Assembly (NCBI GenBank): GCA_018398585.1
Contig: JAGTTD010000008.1
Span: 13,156,501 to 13,220,500, forward strand
Direction: 5' to 3'
DNA: 64,000 nt
Origin: Simmondsia chinensis
Lineage: Eukaryota; Streptophyta; Magnoliopsida; Caryophyllales; Simmondsiaceae
Shown here one piece after another: positions 43,064-54,317 of this stretch. The notes beneath the pieces are model-generated. The model did no database searches, was not told the DNA's origin, and saw only the letters and a list, made by a program, of their open reading frames with translations. How positions within the stretch are numbered: the stretch's first letter is position 1; each line of letters starts with the position of its first letter. The position numbers and the translations under genes were made by a program.

Positions 43064-44503
43064 TGATACTTGACTTGGTGTATGCTTAGCTAGTGCACTA
43101 AGTCATATCAAGTAATAAAGAGTGAGCGCAGTGTCGTTCACACGATGATTTTTATTGAGCGAGTACCGAAATTAGTAATTTTAGCGCTATTTGAAAACTG
43201 AAATTGGTAGTTTTTGAAATGAACCAACCAAAATGAAAAGAACTAAAATATTTACTAAATTTTATAAAATGAGTACTGATTTTTTTATGGTTTTTATGGT
43301 AATAAGATCCAAGGCATCCGATTTTACCTAGTTGCACTAATACACCTTTCTATTCTCAATATTCAAGTCGTTATTACGTGTTGATGGTCGAAAATCCTAA
43401 TTTACAAAATATTCTCTGTTGAGAAACATTTAGCATGCTTTTTCACATATTAACTCATCAAACTCTTGCATGAATTTAAATAAAAAAAGAGTTTTGAAGA
43501 TCCGTGGTTTTTACTTAAGACCACACAAATCGTGTTAATATCTCTCAAGCATTCGCTCAATTTGTGGCATTTATCACCTTACCAATCATCACAAATCTCC
43601 TTTCGGACTCATTATGAATCATTATAGGCTTTGAATGGTTATCAAGCATTCTAAACTTGTGATGAACAATGGTAAACATTTCAACAACGTAATAACAAAA
43701 CATTGAATACGTTGAACTAGAAGAGAGCGTATATAGCAACTTAGGCTACATTGTAGCCTCGAAAAAAACAAAATTAGTACATGGAAAACATAATATAAAG
43801 CAAAATCAAGACATAATCCATGAACTTACAGAAGAAAAAGACAGAAAAGAACTTGAAAATGCAAAATTACAAACCAAACTTCTTCTTGTCTCCTCCTTTT
43901 TTCTGCCGACGAATTTCTGCCCTATTTCTCTACCTTATATTGAGTTTTTCTGCTGGATGAGATGATCAAAAACACTTTCCAAACCTTTCTATTTATAGTA
44001 CATGAGGTGGGGAATGCTTGAAATAAAAAAATTTACAAGCTTTGCTCTCATTTGCTCATATTGCCACCCATCCTAAGCAAGTTGCTGCATTTTCTGTTTT
44101 TTTTCAATATTTTCTACTCTTTCACTGACCAAAAATTCAATATTCCCATCAATTTGAACATGTTTATGTATTGTTTAATCATCCTTGAATTTGATTTGTG
44201 TTTTTTGCTGCCCCTTGTTGCAATTCGTATATGTATTTGTTGCTTTTCTTTCCTTTGCAGTGAGGAATTGTCTTTCTATGCTCATTTCACTTTTGTTTCA
44301 TGTATCTTGCATTCACTTGTTGATGTCAATGACAAAACCTAGCAAGATTTCGCATAACATGAGTTTTTTTTTGGAAAGAAACAACAATAGGGCGCTAGGG
44401 GGTGGTGGTCCCTATCTTCTTTCCTTGTCTTTCTGCCAGGGAAAAAGCGAGCAATAGCGATAAAACTTTAAGGTGAAATGGTTAGAAAATGGACCAAAAT
44501 GAT
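43064..44503 (-). repeat. 5' LTR of the minus-strand Athila (about 1440 bp)
   Basis: On the + strand it begins TGATACTTGACTTGGTGTATG and runs to GATATGAATA, where the sequence changes to the gag fragment of another element. Comparison with 36120-36169 shows that the last roughly 30 bases are missing. It has the same family layout as 49840-51393 and 54318-55894. Confidence 0.87.
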
Positions 44504-45330
44504 ATGAATAGACCTAAATTCTTTCCAACTCCTGCTGAGGATGCGATTGAATCAATAGTGACTACACCTTGTCTATTACACTGTGCTTGCACTGCGATCG
44601 GTTGAGTTCTTGCATTCCTATTGATTTGCTCCTGCAATCCAAGTATTTGCTACTAAAAATGCAGCTACCATTATAAGACCTGCTACTGCGAATGCCACAT
44701 TGTCAGCTTCAATTCTTGCTTGAACTGTTGCAATAGCTGCTGCAATTGAGCTAATTTCTCTTGCCACATTGAGTCTTTAGCATCAACAACAGCTCCAAAA
44801 GCTTGCTACTTACCTTGGACCATGTTTGATTTAATGCAAAATTCCAATCAATTGAATGTAAATTCAACTTAATTGAAGGAAAATTCACAAGCTCTGATAC
44901 CAATTGTTATGATTCTATATCAATATTGAATCATAATTTCAGATGCCCCGCACAAGTGAAGAAATGAGAAGTAGAGAGACTTAGGGATGAGAAAGAGAAT
45001 CAATTTCAATATTATTCAATGCCCCATATAAATGAAGAGAATCACCTACTTATACTATGAAATCACCTGAGTCAGTAAATACAAGAAACATTTCACGTAG
45101 ACCGGTACTTCACTGCCATTCCCCATACAAATCACCTAGACATCACTTAACTACCCCTTAACTAACACTTAACCAACCTTCCCTCCACCACATACAACTA
45201 ACAGCTAATCTGGCTAATTTCCCCTAAATGAAGTACTAATTAAAATAATACTAATGACTTAAACTACTTTATTACAACCATGAATTATTAGTACTCAATC
45301 CCATATATCCAATCTACTAGAATCAAGACA
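44504..45330 (-). mobile_element. Minus-strand Ty3/gypsy fragment: 5' LTR, PBS and gag start
   Basis: The LTR is 44905-45330 (426 bp; on the minus strand it starts TGTCTTGATTCTAGTAG and ends GAATCATAACA). The PBS complement GCTCTGATACCA is at 44891-44902. A Gln-rich gag start follows leftward (WQEKLAQLQQQLQQFKQELK, about 44700-44790) until the fragment is cut at 44504. The LTR is a relative of the L1 LTR (GTAGTTTAAGTCATTAG is shared). The rest of the element and its 3' LTR were lost. Confidence 0.85.
44891..44902 (-). promoter_or_regulatory. Primer-binding site, tRNA-Met type, minus strand
   Basis: GCTCTGATACCA is the reverse complement of TGGTATCAGAGC. It is two bases from the LTR edge at 44905. 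Confidence 0.92.
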
Positions 45331-47173
45331 TTAGACCTAGATCTTTTTCTAATCTCTTATAATATGACAATCAAAACATCTAGTAAAACAAATATAAACA
45401 TGGCACACAAAATAAAATGAAATAGAGGAAAGAACAAATGAAATATCAAATACTTAATTCAGACATACCTAAAACGCAAATCCAAACTTCGAATATGTAG
45501 ATCTGAAATTGGAAGAAGGAACTTCTCAACACCTCAAAATCTTCTCCGCAATGACCCCTATTAGCACTGAAGTGTGGGCTCCCATATATTTAATTTAGAA
45601 AAAATTTTGGAAAAAAATTATTCCTTTTAATGTTTCTGAAAAACAATTTTTTAGAAAAACTCTAAAACAATTTTTAGATTTTTTGTTGTGAAAGAAAACT
45701 AGGTACAAAAACCTAAAACCAAAAACAAAGCCTAATTAAAATTGCACCGCTCGCTAAATAAATAGGTGTGTATATATATATTCCACGTAAAACGACGTCT
45801 TGTCATCACCAAAAGAGGCTACAGCTAATTTTGTGACGCGTGCCACGTGTCGCTAGCCCATTGGCTAGGACGGATTCCAAGCTGGGTTGCTGTGATGCAT
45901 GAAGAGATTGCTGCCCTTTATCAAAATTAGTCCTTTGTCAATCACAGAGCATCATGGGACGCGCCGTGATTGGCTCTACCGCGATGGCAGAGATTGCAAC
46001 CCCTGTGCAGTGCGTTTTTTGTTTAGATTCATCCCACATTTATAATATTCGTCTTATGAATACTATCTTGTAAAATTAATTTATTCATCTCAGGAAGAAA
46101 TAACTCATCTTATGAATTATATTTAGCAAAATAAATTTATTTATATAATGAATTTAATTTTAAATACATTCAAACAGTGCTTAAGTGGAGGGACCTTGGG
46201 ACAATATAAATTTAGCTTCAAATGAGTCAAATCTGATTCATCTCATGATAATAAATGACTACCATTTAGTAAAACTTAATTCCACTAAATAAGTTTTACT
46301 ACACTCTGAAATTAAATATATTCAGGCAAGAGTTTTTTAAATAATTTTATTATTATTATTGCAATAATTAACCCCACTATTAAATATTCGTGAGTAAGAA
46401 CAACCCCAACTACTATCGTTATTTTTCTCACTTTTATCACCATATTTCCCCACTCGCCTTTCTCGAAGAATTCATAATACATAAATAATTTTCTTATTAA
46501 TTCTAAATGTCAAATATATAGTATACTCTGGCCAAAGATTCCATAATATCTTCATATATTTGTGAATCAACTAGGGGGACATTTTTCATTATTGATTTCT
46601 ACTAAAATATCCATTCCCGCCACACGTCATGCAATTGCCTAACGACATAAGATCTTTGCTATACAATTTTAACCTTTCCATTTTGGGCATCAAAGCACAT
46701 GCACGAGTCCAGACTATTTCCTGCATTTAGAGTTACCGTCTTACAGAATTAATTATTTCTGATAGCAGTAAAGAAACTACTAACTCAGGTGGTCATGCTT
46801 AGTGTTCCATTCTTATTAAATACACCAAAATAATACTATTTGATCTCTATCCACATGACTAAGACAAGTCATCAAAAGTATCATATTATAGTCTAATCAC
46901 ACATGTCGCCCAAACTTATCACCGACTATGAACGTACTTTAACAACATGTCACTACTTTGGTCTAAGTCTTTCTATGGTTCAATCTCATTGACCACTTAA
47001 ACCAAACCTGACACATCATCTTAGACAACGTTTAACTCATGGAATGTTTTAGAAAAATAATCACATATGTTTGACTTGTAAAACATAAACAGGCAATAAA
47101 TAAATAAAATAATTTCATTTATTTAACATTTAAAATTAACTAATTGGGTTTTCCAAGGACGCATATTCCAACA
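45331..47173 (-). repeat. 3' LTR of the copia element, truncated on its far side (1.84 kb or more)
   Basis: On the minus strand it starts TGTTGGAATATGCGTCC behind the tract TAAGTGGGAGAT (47174-47185). It is AT-rich except for a GC-richer block at 45828-46030. No end matching the expected ATTCCAACA was found on the left, where the gypsy LTR (45330) abuts, so the far end was probably lost. There is no ORF worth calling. Confidence 0.7.
45771..45864 (-). promoter_or_regulatory. Promoter-like cluster in the copia LTR (CCAAT, G-box, ACGT cores, TATA)
   Basis: In minus-strand order: CCAAT (about 45858-45863), perfect G-box CACGTG (45844-45849, within GACACGTGGCACGCGTCAC), GACGTC (45794-45799), TACGTG (45783-45788) and TATATATATA (45771-45781). 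The order and about 60-bp spacing from G-box to TATA fit a Pol II promoter. G-box and ACGT elements are bound by plant bZIP and bHLH factors in light and abscisic-acid responses; that this LTR responds so is inference. Confidence 0.6.
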
Positions 47174-47185
47174 ATCTCCCACTTA

Positions 47186-48398
47186 TCCAAACACCCAAAT
47201 AACCCGCATTGCATAACTTTCCCCCTAGGATCTATCAACACTTTGACTATAAACTTTAACCAATATTGATCTATCACTGTCTTATTGGTTTGCTCACATG
47301 CTTTCATCTACTAAGAACATTCTAAGCCAACTACTCTACTCAACAAAACCCTAGCTGTCAAGTACCTGACTTTCATAATAAAGTAAGCAATACTAGACTG
47401 CTTCACTCTTCACCATCTAATGGCTCCCACTATAAGGGTAAATAGGAATTCTGAAATCGAATGTATGGACTCCCTTTTAAAGCAAATGACCCATAATAAA
47501 GCCAATATCCTTTCTTTTGAATCTCGCCAAACCTTAATCCTAAGAACATAGTTGTTTTGTCTTAGGTATTTTATGTTTAATTAACTGACTACACAATGAA
47601 AACATAACGGCTCCTAACAATTCTACATCATTCTTAATCAGTAGAGTGTTATGTATATACAACACTTAGAAAGTCTTTACTTTCATTATTATGTCACTTG
47701 TACACTAATGGTTCACTAACTAATGACCCAAATCCCTAGTACTTGTTTAACTGTCACCAAATCAACTATTCAATGAACAAGATGCTTATTTAAGTGTACA
47801 AATAGCCTAGCTCAGCTTGCATACTATGTGCTCCCAATTCTTGGCAACAAATTTGTCTAGATGTATCATATACATAATCTTTCAAGATAACCATTCAGAG
47901 AAGGTCATCTTGATCTCCACTTCGCCATATCTCATCATATGAAACATAATGTATGAGTATCCTTATGGACTTAAGAATAGCATCAACTAGAAGGCCTCCT
48001 AAGATGAGTCCTTCATATAGAGTATTAACCCACTGCCATCAAACTGGCATTGAAGGTCTCTACCTTCTCGCCCACTCATCTCTATGTACTTGTAGATCCA
48101 CTTAGATCAAATCTAATGTACTTGATGTCTTTCGACTCCTCTACAAGTTCCTAGACATTGTTCAAATACAATTACTTTAGTTTAAATTTTATTGCCCCGA
48201 CCCAGTGGTTTGCATCTTTATTCTTGAGAGTTTCACTATACACTAAAGAATCAGATTCATCATTATAATTAACTGTTAAAGACTGAAGACATGAATCGTC
48301 AGGTGACCCTGACTATCCTCCCTCTGCACTAAAGCTCTCATGTACCTTGTGTGACAAAAACCTAGATGAAAATATCTCTAATACATCATCTATACAAT
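47186..48398 (-). pseudogene. Copia reverse transcriptase and RNase H, heavily decayed
   Basis: Reading leftward from 48240, the start of copia RT is visible in changing frames: ANHWVGAIKFKLK, ELVEESKDIKYI, VGEKVETFNASLM, then YMIHLDKFVAKNWEHIVCKL (about 47850). Near 47630 NDVELLGAVM follows the place of the YVDD block, which is unreadable (YT, stop, HSTD). RNase H remains include MVKSEAV and the end VLVDESM-like words up to 47190. Stops occur every 10-30 codons. Confidence 0.72.
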
Positions 48399-48403
48399 AA
48401 ATT

Positions 48404-48996
48404 AGATAATTCTAATTTATTATATAATTACTCATATCATTTTGGTTCACTTTTTTACCATTTCACATAAAATTTTTATCGCTATTGCTTTTTTTTTGCT
48501 CCTTTCATTATTTCTTTGCAAAAACACTCATTTTATGCTAAATCTTGCTAGGTTTTATATCAATATCAACAAGTGAATGCAAGAAATATCAAGCAAAATA
48601 AAAAAAATTTGGGCTAAATACACCATTTCACACAGTTAAGCAAGAGCACGTACAATTCATTTCAATAAGGAAAAGTGGGTGGCAAAATGCACAAAACAAG
48701 AGCAAGGATGGATTAAAAAATATAATAACATGTTCAATTTGATGTCAAGGCTGAGTTTTGGGTGGAAAAAACAAAAAGAATAAAAAGAAATTGAAAAGAT
48801 AAGCACGAACAGCAAGTTGCAAAAGATGAACAACCAGCTTGAACAATTCATTTCAACTTGTAAATTTGGGTGGCAAAATGGACAAATCAAGTGAAGGAAC
48901 TTCTTGTTCACTTAGAAACATGTTCAAGTTTATGTAAATACCGATTTTGGGTGGTGCAAAGCAGCAAAAATCTAACGAAATCAGCAAAAGAGGCAA
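48404..48996 (+). repeat. First Athila LTR, 5' part only (593 bp)
   Basis: It begins AGATAATTC (TG decayed) and matches 54318-54895, including TATATAATTACTCATATCATT and GGGCTAAATAC. It stops at AGGCAA (48991-48996), where the internal 3' region begins. The copy shows two related sub-blocks around 48660 and 48850 (AATTCATTTCAAC, GGTGGCAAAATG) that are also present in the other LTRs. Confidence 0.88.
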
Positions 48997-49839
48997 TTTT
49001 TCGAATCTTTTAGCATGTTCACTTTAATTAGATTCTGAATAACCTAAGAATCAATTGTTTTTATGTTCTAAATGCAAAACGTGATCTATTTCATGGTACT
49101 ATCATGATAAATGCATGGCATTAGTGTTCACTAGTTAGCATGGTTATTTTACCTTTCTTTCTAATTAAACGATGCTCAAATTCAAATTGATTTCATTAAT
49201 ATTATCATTTTCATAATAAACTTTGAAGAGTTATGCCTAAGTCGAAAGAAAAATATGGAAAAAAAATATAGAGACAATGAGGGAAGCATCTCTAACACTG
49301 CTATCCCATATAAACAATTCAAGATATGTAATGCCCATCATGAGGGCGTCTCAGTGGTGCCTTCTCTTACCCATGCGATCATGGCCTAGGGGTCAAGAGT
49401 CCGATTCTCGCCGAAGATATATTCAGGGACCAAAGTTGACTAGGGCAGATCAGTCCCACATATAAAAAAACAAAAAAAAAGAGAAAATTGAAGAAGAAAA
49501 TTTTGTGAATATTTTTTAGGCTTGAGCATACTTGAGAAATCTTGTTGTGAGTGGTATGATTTTTGTCATCTATTTGATTTGAATGTCTTAAGATTTGAAA
49601 GAATGGATAAACTTAATTTGCTTAGCCAACTTTTAAATTAATTAACCTAGGTGATTGACAGGTTTTCCTTGGAAAAACTATTTTTTATTTAGAACTTTAA
49701 ACTTTGGGCCTCGGTCATTCTTCTCTTATAAGAGTACACTCGCTTTGAATTGTGGTAAAATTCCTTAAAAGCATGAGATCTTGTGCTTTAATATTTAGTC
49801 ATGCTTGAGGATGAGCAAGATTTAAGTTTGGGGGTATTT
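48997..49839 (+). other. Athila 3' non-coding region and PPT (first unit)
   Basis: It is homologous to 53485-54317. It contains a conserved tRNA-like module (49340-49460), an A-rich tail after it, and the PPT TTTAAGTTTGGGGGTATTT just before the LTR at 49840. It has no coding sequence; a 62-codon frame at 49277-49465 crosses the module by chance. Confidence 0.8.
49340..49480 (+). other. tRNA-like conserved module in the Athila 3' region
   Basis: GTCTCAGTGGTGCCTTCTC resembles a Pol III A box and GGGGTCAAGAGTCCGATTCTC a B box about 40 bases later, followed by about 60 bases and an A-rich tail (49464-49485). The + strand copy at 53810-53945 has the same module with a 20-base deletion between the boxes; the minus-strand Athila has a diverged relative at 36590-36740. 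It looks like the head of a SINE or a tRNA-like structure kept by the family; transcription by Pol III is not shown. Confidence 0.45.
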
Positions 49840-51393
49840 TGATAAGTTTAACTTTGTATATAATTATTCATATCATTTTGGTTCACTTTCTTACCATTTT
49901 ACATAAATTTTTATCGCTATTGCTCACTTTTGCTCTTTTTCGCTCCTATTGTTATTTTCTTGCAAAAACACTCATTTTATGCTAAATATTGCTAGATTTT
50001 ATCATCAATATCAACAAATGAGTGGAAGATAAATCAAATAAAAGCAAAAAAAAAAGGGCTAAATACAACATTTCACACGGTTAAGCAAGAACACATTTCT
50101 GCAAGATAAAATGGGCGGCAAAATGCACAACTCAAGGGCAAGGATGGATTGAAAAATACATTAACATGTTCAAGTTGATATCCAGGATGAGTTTTGGGAA
50201 GCAAAAGCTGAAAAAACGAAAAACAAATAAGGAAGAATAGCAAGTTGTGAAGGATGATTGACAAGCTTGAACAATTCATTTCAACTTGCAAACTTGGGCG
50301 GCAAAATGGATAAATCAAGTGAAAGAACTTCTTGTACCCTTAAAGAACATGAACAATTTTATTTCAATACTGATTTTGGGTGGTGCAAAGCAGAAAAAGG
50401 TAGCAAAAGAGGCAAGTTGAACAAATATAGCAAGGTAGTTAAAGCTTGCAGTATTTTTTATTTCAAGTATTCCCCAACACATGTACTATAAAAAGAGAGG
50501 TTTGGAAAGTTTTTTTCATCATCCAGTCCTGCAAAAATCAAAGAGAAAGTAGAGAAGAGAATCGGAAAACTCAGAAGAAGAAGAAGGAAGGAAGGCAGGA
50601 AAGTTTGGTTTGCAATTTTACATTTCTAAGTTCTATCTATCCTCTTCTTCTTAAAATTTCACGGATTTTCTCTTAGTTTTGATTTATATTATGTCCATCA
50701 TAAACTATTTTTGTCTTTACAAGGCTACAATGTAGCCTATGCGCTCTTTTTTCTAATTCAACGTGTTCAACGTTGTGTTTATTCGCTGTTTGAGTGTTTA
50801 TCATGGTTCTTTATGAGTTTTGAATGATTGATCACCATTCAAAGCCTATAATGATTCATATTGAGTCCTAGAAGAGATTTATGATGAATGATAAAGTGAT
50901 AAACACCACAAATTGAGCGGATGCTAGAGATAGATTAATGCAATTTGTGTGTTCTTAAGTGAAAACCATGGATCTTCAAAACTATTTTCCTATTTAAATT
51001 CATGCAAGAATTTGATGAGAAAATATGCAAATGGGTATGCTAAGAGTTTCTTGAGAGAGAATATTTAGAAAATAAAGGGTTTTGCATATCAACACGTAAC
51101 AAGAACTTGAATACCGAAGATAGAAAGGCATATTGATGCAACTATGTATAATCGGATGCCTTGGACTAATTTCAATAAGAAAACATACAAAAAAAATCAG
51201 CAACCAAGTTTAGTCCTTTTCATTTTATTTTGTACTTATCAAAAACTTCAATTTCAAGTCTTTCAAATAGTACTAAAGCGACTAATTTCGGTACTCACTC
51301 GATAATTAATCCTCGTGGGAACAATGCTCCACTCACACTACATCACTTGATACAAATTAGTGCACTTGACATGCAAAAACCTAGCAGGTATCA
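49840..51393 (+). repeat. Second (middle) Athila LTR (1554 bp)
   Basis: It begins TGATAAGTTTAACTTTG after the PPT and ends AGCAGGTATCA. It matches 54318-55894 throughout. It serves as 3' LTR of the left unit and 5' LTR of the right unit. Chance frames such as 50258-50491 lie in it. Confidence 0.9.
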
Positions 51394-51420
51394 AGTCTTT
51401 ATTTGATTGATATCTTAGTT

Positions 51421-51438
51421 TGTTGCCGTTGTCAGGGA
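51421..51438 (+). promoter_or_regulatory. Decayed tRNA-Asp primer-binding site
   Basis: TGTTGCCGTTGTCAGGGA matches TGGCGCCGTTGCCGGGGA at 14 of 18 positions; three of the four changes are C to T or G to A transitions. It lies 27 bases beyond the LTR because about 20 extra bases are present between them. Confidence 0.75.
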
Positions 51439-53484
51439 TTGTTCTTATTCGAGTGATATCGGTACCAACTAGTTTTGGTACTAATATGAAGTTGTTTATT
51501 AAGAACTTGTAAATGTTGTTTACATTTGAAGAAGAATCATTTATTTCATTCATTTGATTCACTTTGTTTAATTTGTAAAGTTTTTTGTTTTACAATCGTA
51601 TACATCACCCCCCCCCCCACCCCCCCCCCCCCCCCCCCCCCCGCCCCAATTGTGTTTTTGTTAAGTTTTGTTGAATTTGTGTTATTTTGCTGTTTTTCTT
51701 TTGTTTTTTTCCTTATTTTCATCTTTCTTTTATTTATAAGTTCATTTTGAAAAAAGTTTGAAAGTTAAAATTGTTATTTTTAATATTTTAAAAAACATTA
51801 GTGTTACTATCCTCTCCTCCCCTCCCCCCCCCCCCCCCCCCCCCCCCAAAAAAAAATGGCTTTTGTTAAAGTTGAGGGTTATGGTGTCGTATTTTTACAC
51901 TTTCTCATTAGTTTTACCTTTATTTTAACTTTGAGGTTTATTTTATTTTTTTTTTCTTTTATAAAAATTTAACATAATTTTGTTAAAGGTGATGGCATAC
52001 AACAATTGTATGAGACCTCAATATCAGACTGTACCAAGAACACAACTGGGAATACATGAAATTAATAGTTATTTGCTCAACACTCACTAATTCAAAAACA
52101 ACTGGATAGCATAAGTCCTAAAGTTGTTCGTACTCCAAGATATGAATTTTGTGCAGGTAACCATGCTAGTATGGAATGCCAATCGGGGAACACTTTTTCG
52201 TTATTGGGTTTTGAACAAGAAAACTACGCATTAAATTATCAACAAGCCTAATACAACCCTTACTCTAGTGTTTATAGTCAATAATGGATGAACCCTTCTA
52301 ACTTTTCTTGGAACCATCACGAAGCACCTTGGTCACCCATTCATCCACCTTAAGAAGAGAAATATGAGTTGGAAGCGATGTTTTAGGAAGGTTAGGCAAG
52401 AAAGCGCACATTTTACTCAAGAAATTAGGGCTATCTGTAGAAACCACGATGCCTCCATCCGAAATATAGAAACTCAAGTAGGGGCTAATTGAGAACAACT
52501 TTTTGAGAGGTCTAAAGATTCTAAACCTACCAATACCTTCACCAACCCAAGGGAACAAACCAACAAAATAGCATTGATGAATGGGGACACATTAGAAGAA
52601 CCACCTCAATTTGACATAACCCCCTTGATCGGCTCATCGTCACCAATGACCAAACATATCTTGACTGACCCACCACCACCAGTGATCGAAATAGAGTGTC
52701 AAGCTTGTCTAACGAAGTCAGAGGCTTTCGGAGCCAAGGATAACTTAGTGAAAAATTGCATAGAAGATCGGAGAAGGAAATTCAAGTTGTGACGCATTAA
52801 GTTCCATGATCCAATCATTAGAGAAGGTGGAGATGGTTGTGTAAAGAAGGGTACAGAGAAGATCCGCAAAAGGAAATTGTCATTGAGGGTCGACAGTGGA
52901 AACCCCATTCTCCTTCAAGATATAGGACAAAACATCATCAAAAAGTCAAGCTAACAATTATAACTCTAGCGCTTCTTGAGAGACAACCCAAGTTTTCCAT
53001 TCCTTACGTCTTTTCTTTCAATTTCCTTCAATTTCAATTATTTTTTTTATGTTTCTGTACATTTTCTTCAACAGGTTTTTGAACACATTTGGGGGTAACC
53101 TGATGACAACATTCTCCATCTAAAAGAAAACCTGGAAAGTATCTCTCACATACTACTTCATTCCTTATATTTCTTTTAACATTAAGGACAATGGTAAACT
53201 CTAAGTTTGGGGGAGAGAGAGACATTTTGTCACATTTTTTCAAATTTGGAACAAAATTTCTAGAAAACATTTTCGTGTCTAGTCCTATTTTATTTTTAGA
53301 GCCCGATTTAGCGCCTCCTAGGGTACGGAGCTTTTGTATGGGGATGTAAACAGTTTCAGCCAAAAAAAAAATTTCTGTTTTCTATATTTTATTTCATTCG
53401 TCTTTCTAAATTTAATTGCACATTTTGAACAAATTTAAAACCCTTAAAATAATTTGAGATCTTATCATCACACTTTTTAGGCAA
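51439..53484 (+). pseudogene. Deleted Athila interior with gag C-terminal remnant
   Basis: After a low-complexity leader with two poly-C tracts (51608-51647 and 51824-51847), gag remains read YEFCAGNHASMECQSGN (zinc knuckle, about 52140-52200) and NPYSSVYS, then PSNFSWNHHEAPWSP (about 52290-52340). The frame 52574-52792 continues as gag to protease linker. At about 52960-52990 CGCTTCTTGAGAGACAACCC, the family's post-pol motif, follows, so protease, RT, RNase H and integrase are deleted. A PPT-like motif AAGTTTGGGGGAGAGAGAGA occurs at 53203-53222. Confidence 0.78.
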
Positions 53485-54317
53485 TTTTTCGAATCTTTTT
53501 AGCTTGTTTACTTTAGTTAGATTCGAATAACCTAAGAATCAATTGTTTTTGTGTTCTAATTGAAAAATGTGATCTATACCAAGGCACTCTCTTGATAAAT
53601 CCATGTTATTTGGGTTTACTAGTTAGTATGGCTGTTTTACCTGTTTTCTGATTAAAAGATGCTCAAATTTGAATAGAACGCATTAAGATTATCATTTGCA
53701 TAGAGTTATGCCTAAATCGAAAGAAAAATATGGAAAAAAAAAGATAGAGAAAATGAGGGAAGCATCTCTAGCACCGCTATCCAATATAAACATTTCACGA
53801 TATGTGCTACCCATCATGAGAGCGTCTCGGTGGTGGCTTCTCTTACCCATGCGGTCAAGAGTTTGATTCTTTCTGAAGATATACTCAAGGACCGAAGTTA
53901 GCCAAGGCAGATCAGTCCCTCATATAAAAAAAAAAAAGGAAAAATGAAAAAAAAAAGAGAAAAAAGAAGAAGAAATTTTTGTGAATAATTTTTAGGCTTG
54001 AGCATACTTGAGAAGTCTTGTTGTGAGTGGTGTGATTTTTGTCATCTACTCGATTTCAATGTCCAAAGATTCGAAATAATAGATAAACTTAATTTGCTTA
54101 GCGAACCTTTGAATTTATTAACCTAGGTGATTGACGGGTTTTTCGTTGGAAAAACTGTTTTGACCTTACAACTTTAAAATTTTGAGCCGCAGTCATTCTT
54201 TTCAAATAAGAGTATACTCGCTTTTAATTGTTGTAGAATTCTTAAAAAGCATAACATCATGTGCTTTAATGTTTAGCCGTGGTCAAGGACAAGCAAGATT
54301 TAAATTTTGGGGTATTT
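53485..54317 (+). other. Athila 3' non-coding region and PPT (second unit)
   Basis: It is homologous to 48997-49839, with the tRNA-like module at 53810-53945 and the PPT AATTTTGGGGTATTT (54303-54317) before the third LTR. It has no coding sequence. Confidence 0.8.

Larger units (their letters stand above)
35523..44503 (-). mobile_element. Athila-type Ty3/gypsy element (minus strand), nearly complete
   Basis: On the minus strand: 5' LTR (43064-44503), tRNA-Asp PBS (43040-43057), gag, protease, RT, RNase H, integrase, a 1.4-kb non-coding 3' region, PPT (36170-36185) and 3' LTR (35523-36169). Both LTRs are cut: the 3' LTR lacks about 750 bp at its far end and the 5' LTR lacks its first few dozen bases, so no target duplication can be found. 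Domain order, the DLGA-type protease and the tRNA-Asp PBS fit Athila. No env-like ORF is readable after pol. Confidence 0.88.

Noticed and set aside
49340..49420. Possible functional tRNA gene
   Set aside because: Only A- and B-box-like words are present; I cannot draw an acceptor stem or anticodon arm, and the other copy lacks 20 bases between the boxes.
49340..49485. Recent SINE insertion
   Set aside because: The minus-strand Athila holds a diverged homologous stretch at the same place (36590-36740) and no target duplication is visible, so it is better seen as an old part of the element.
51526..51750. Proline-rich small protein
   Set aside because: The frame is created by the poly-C tract and has no start context or homologous frame in related copies.
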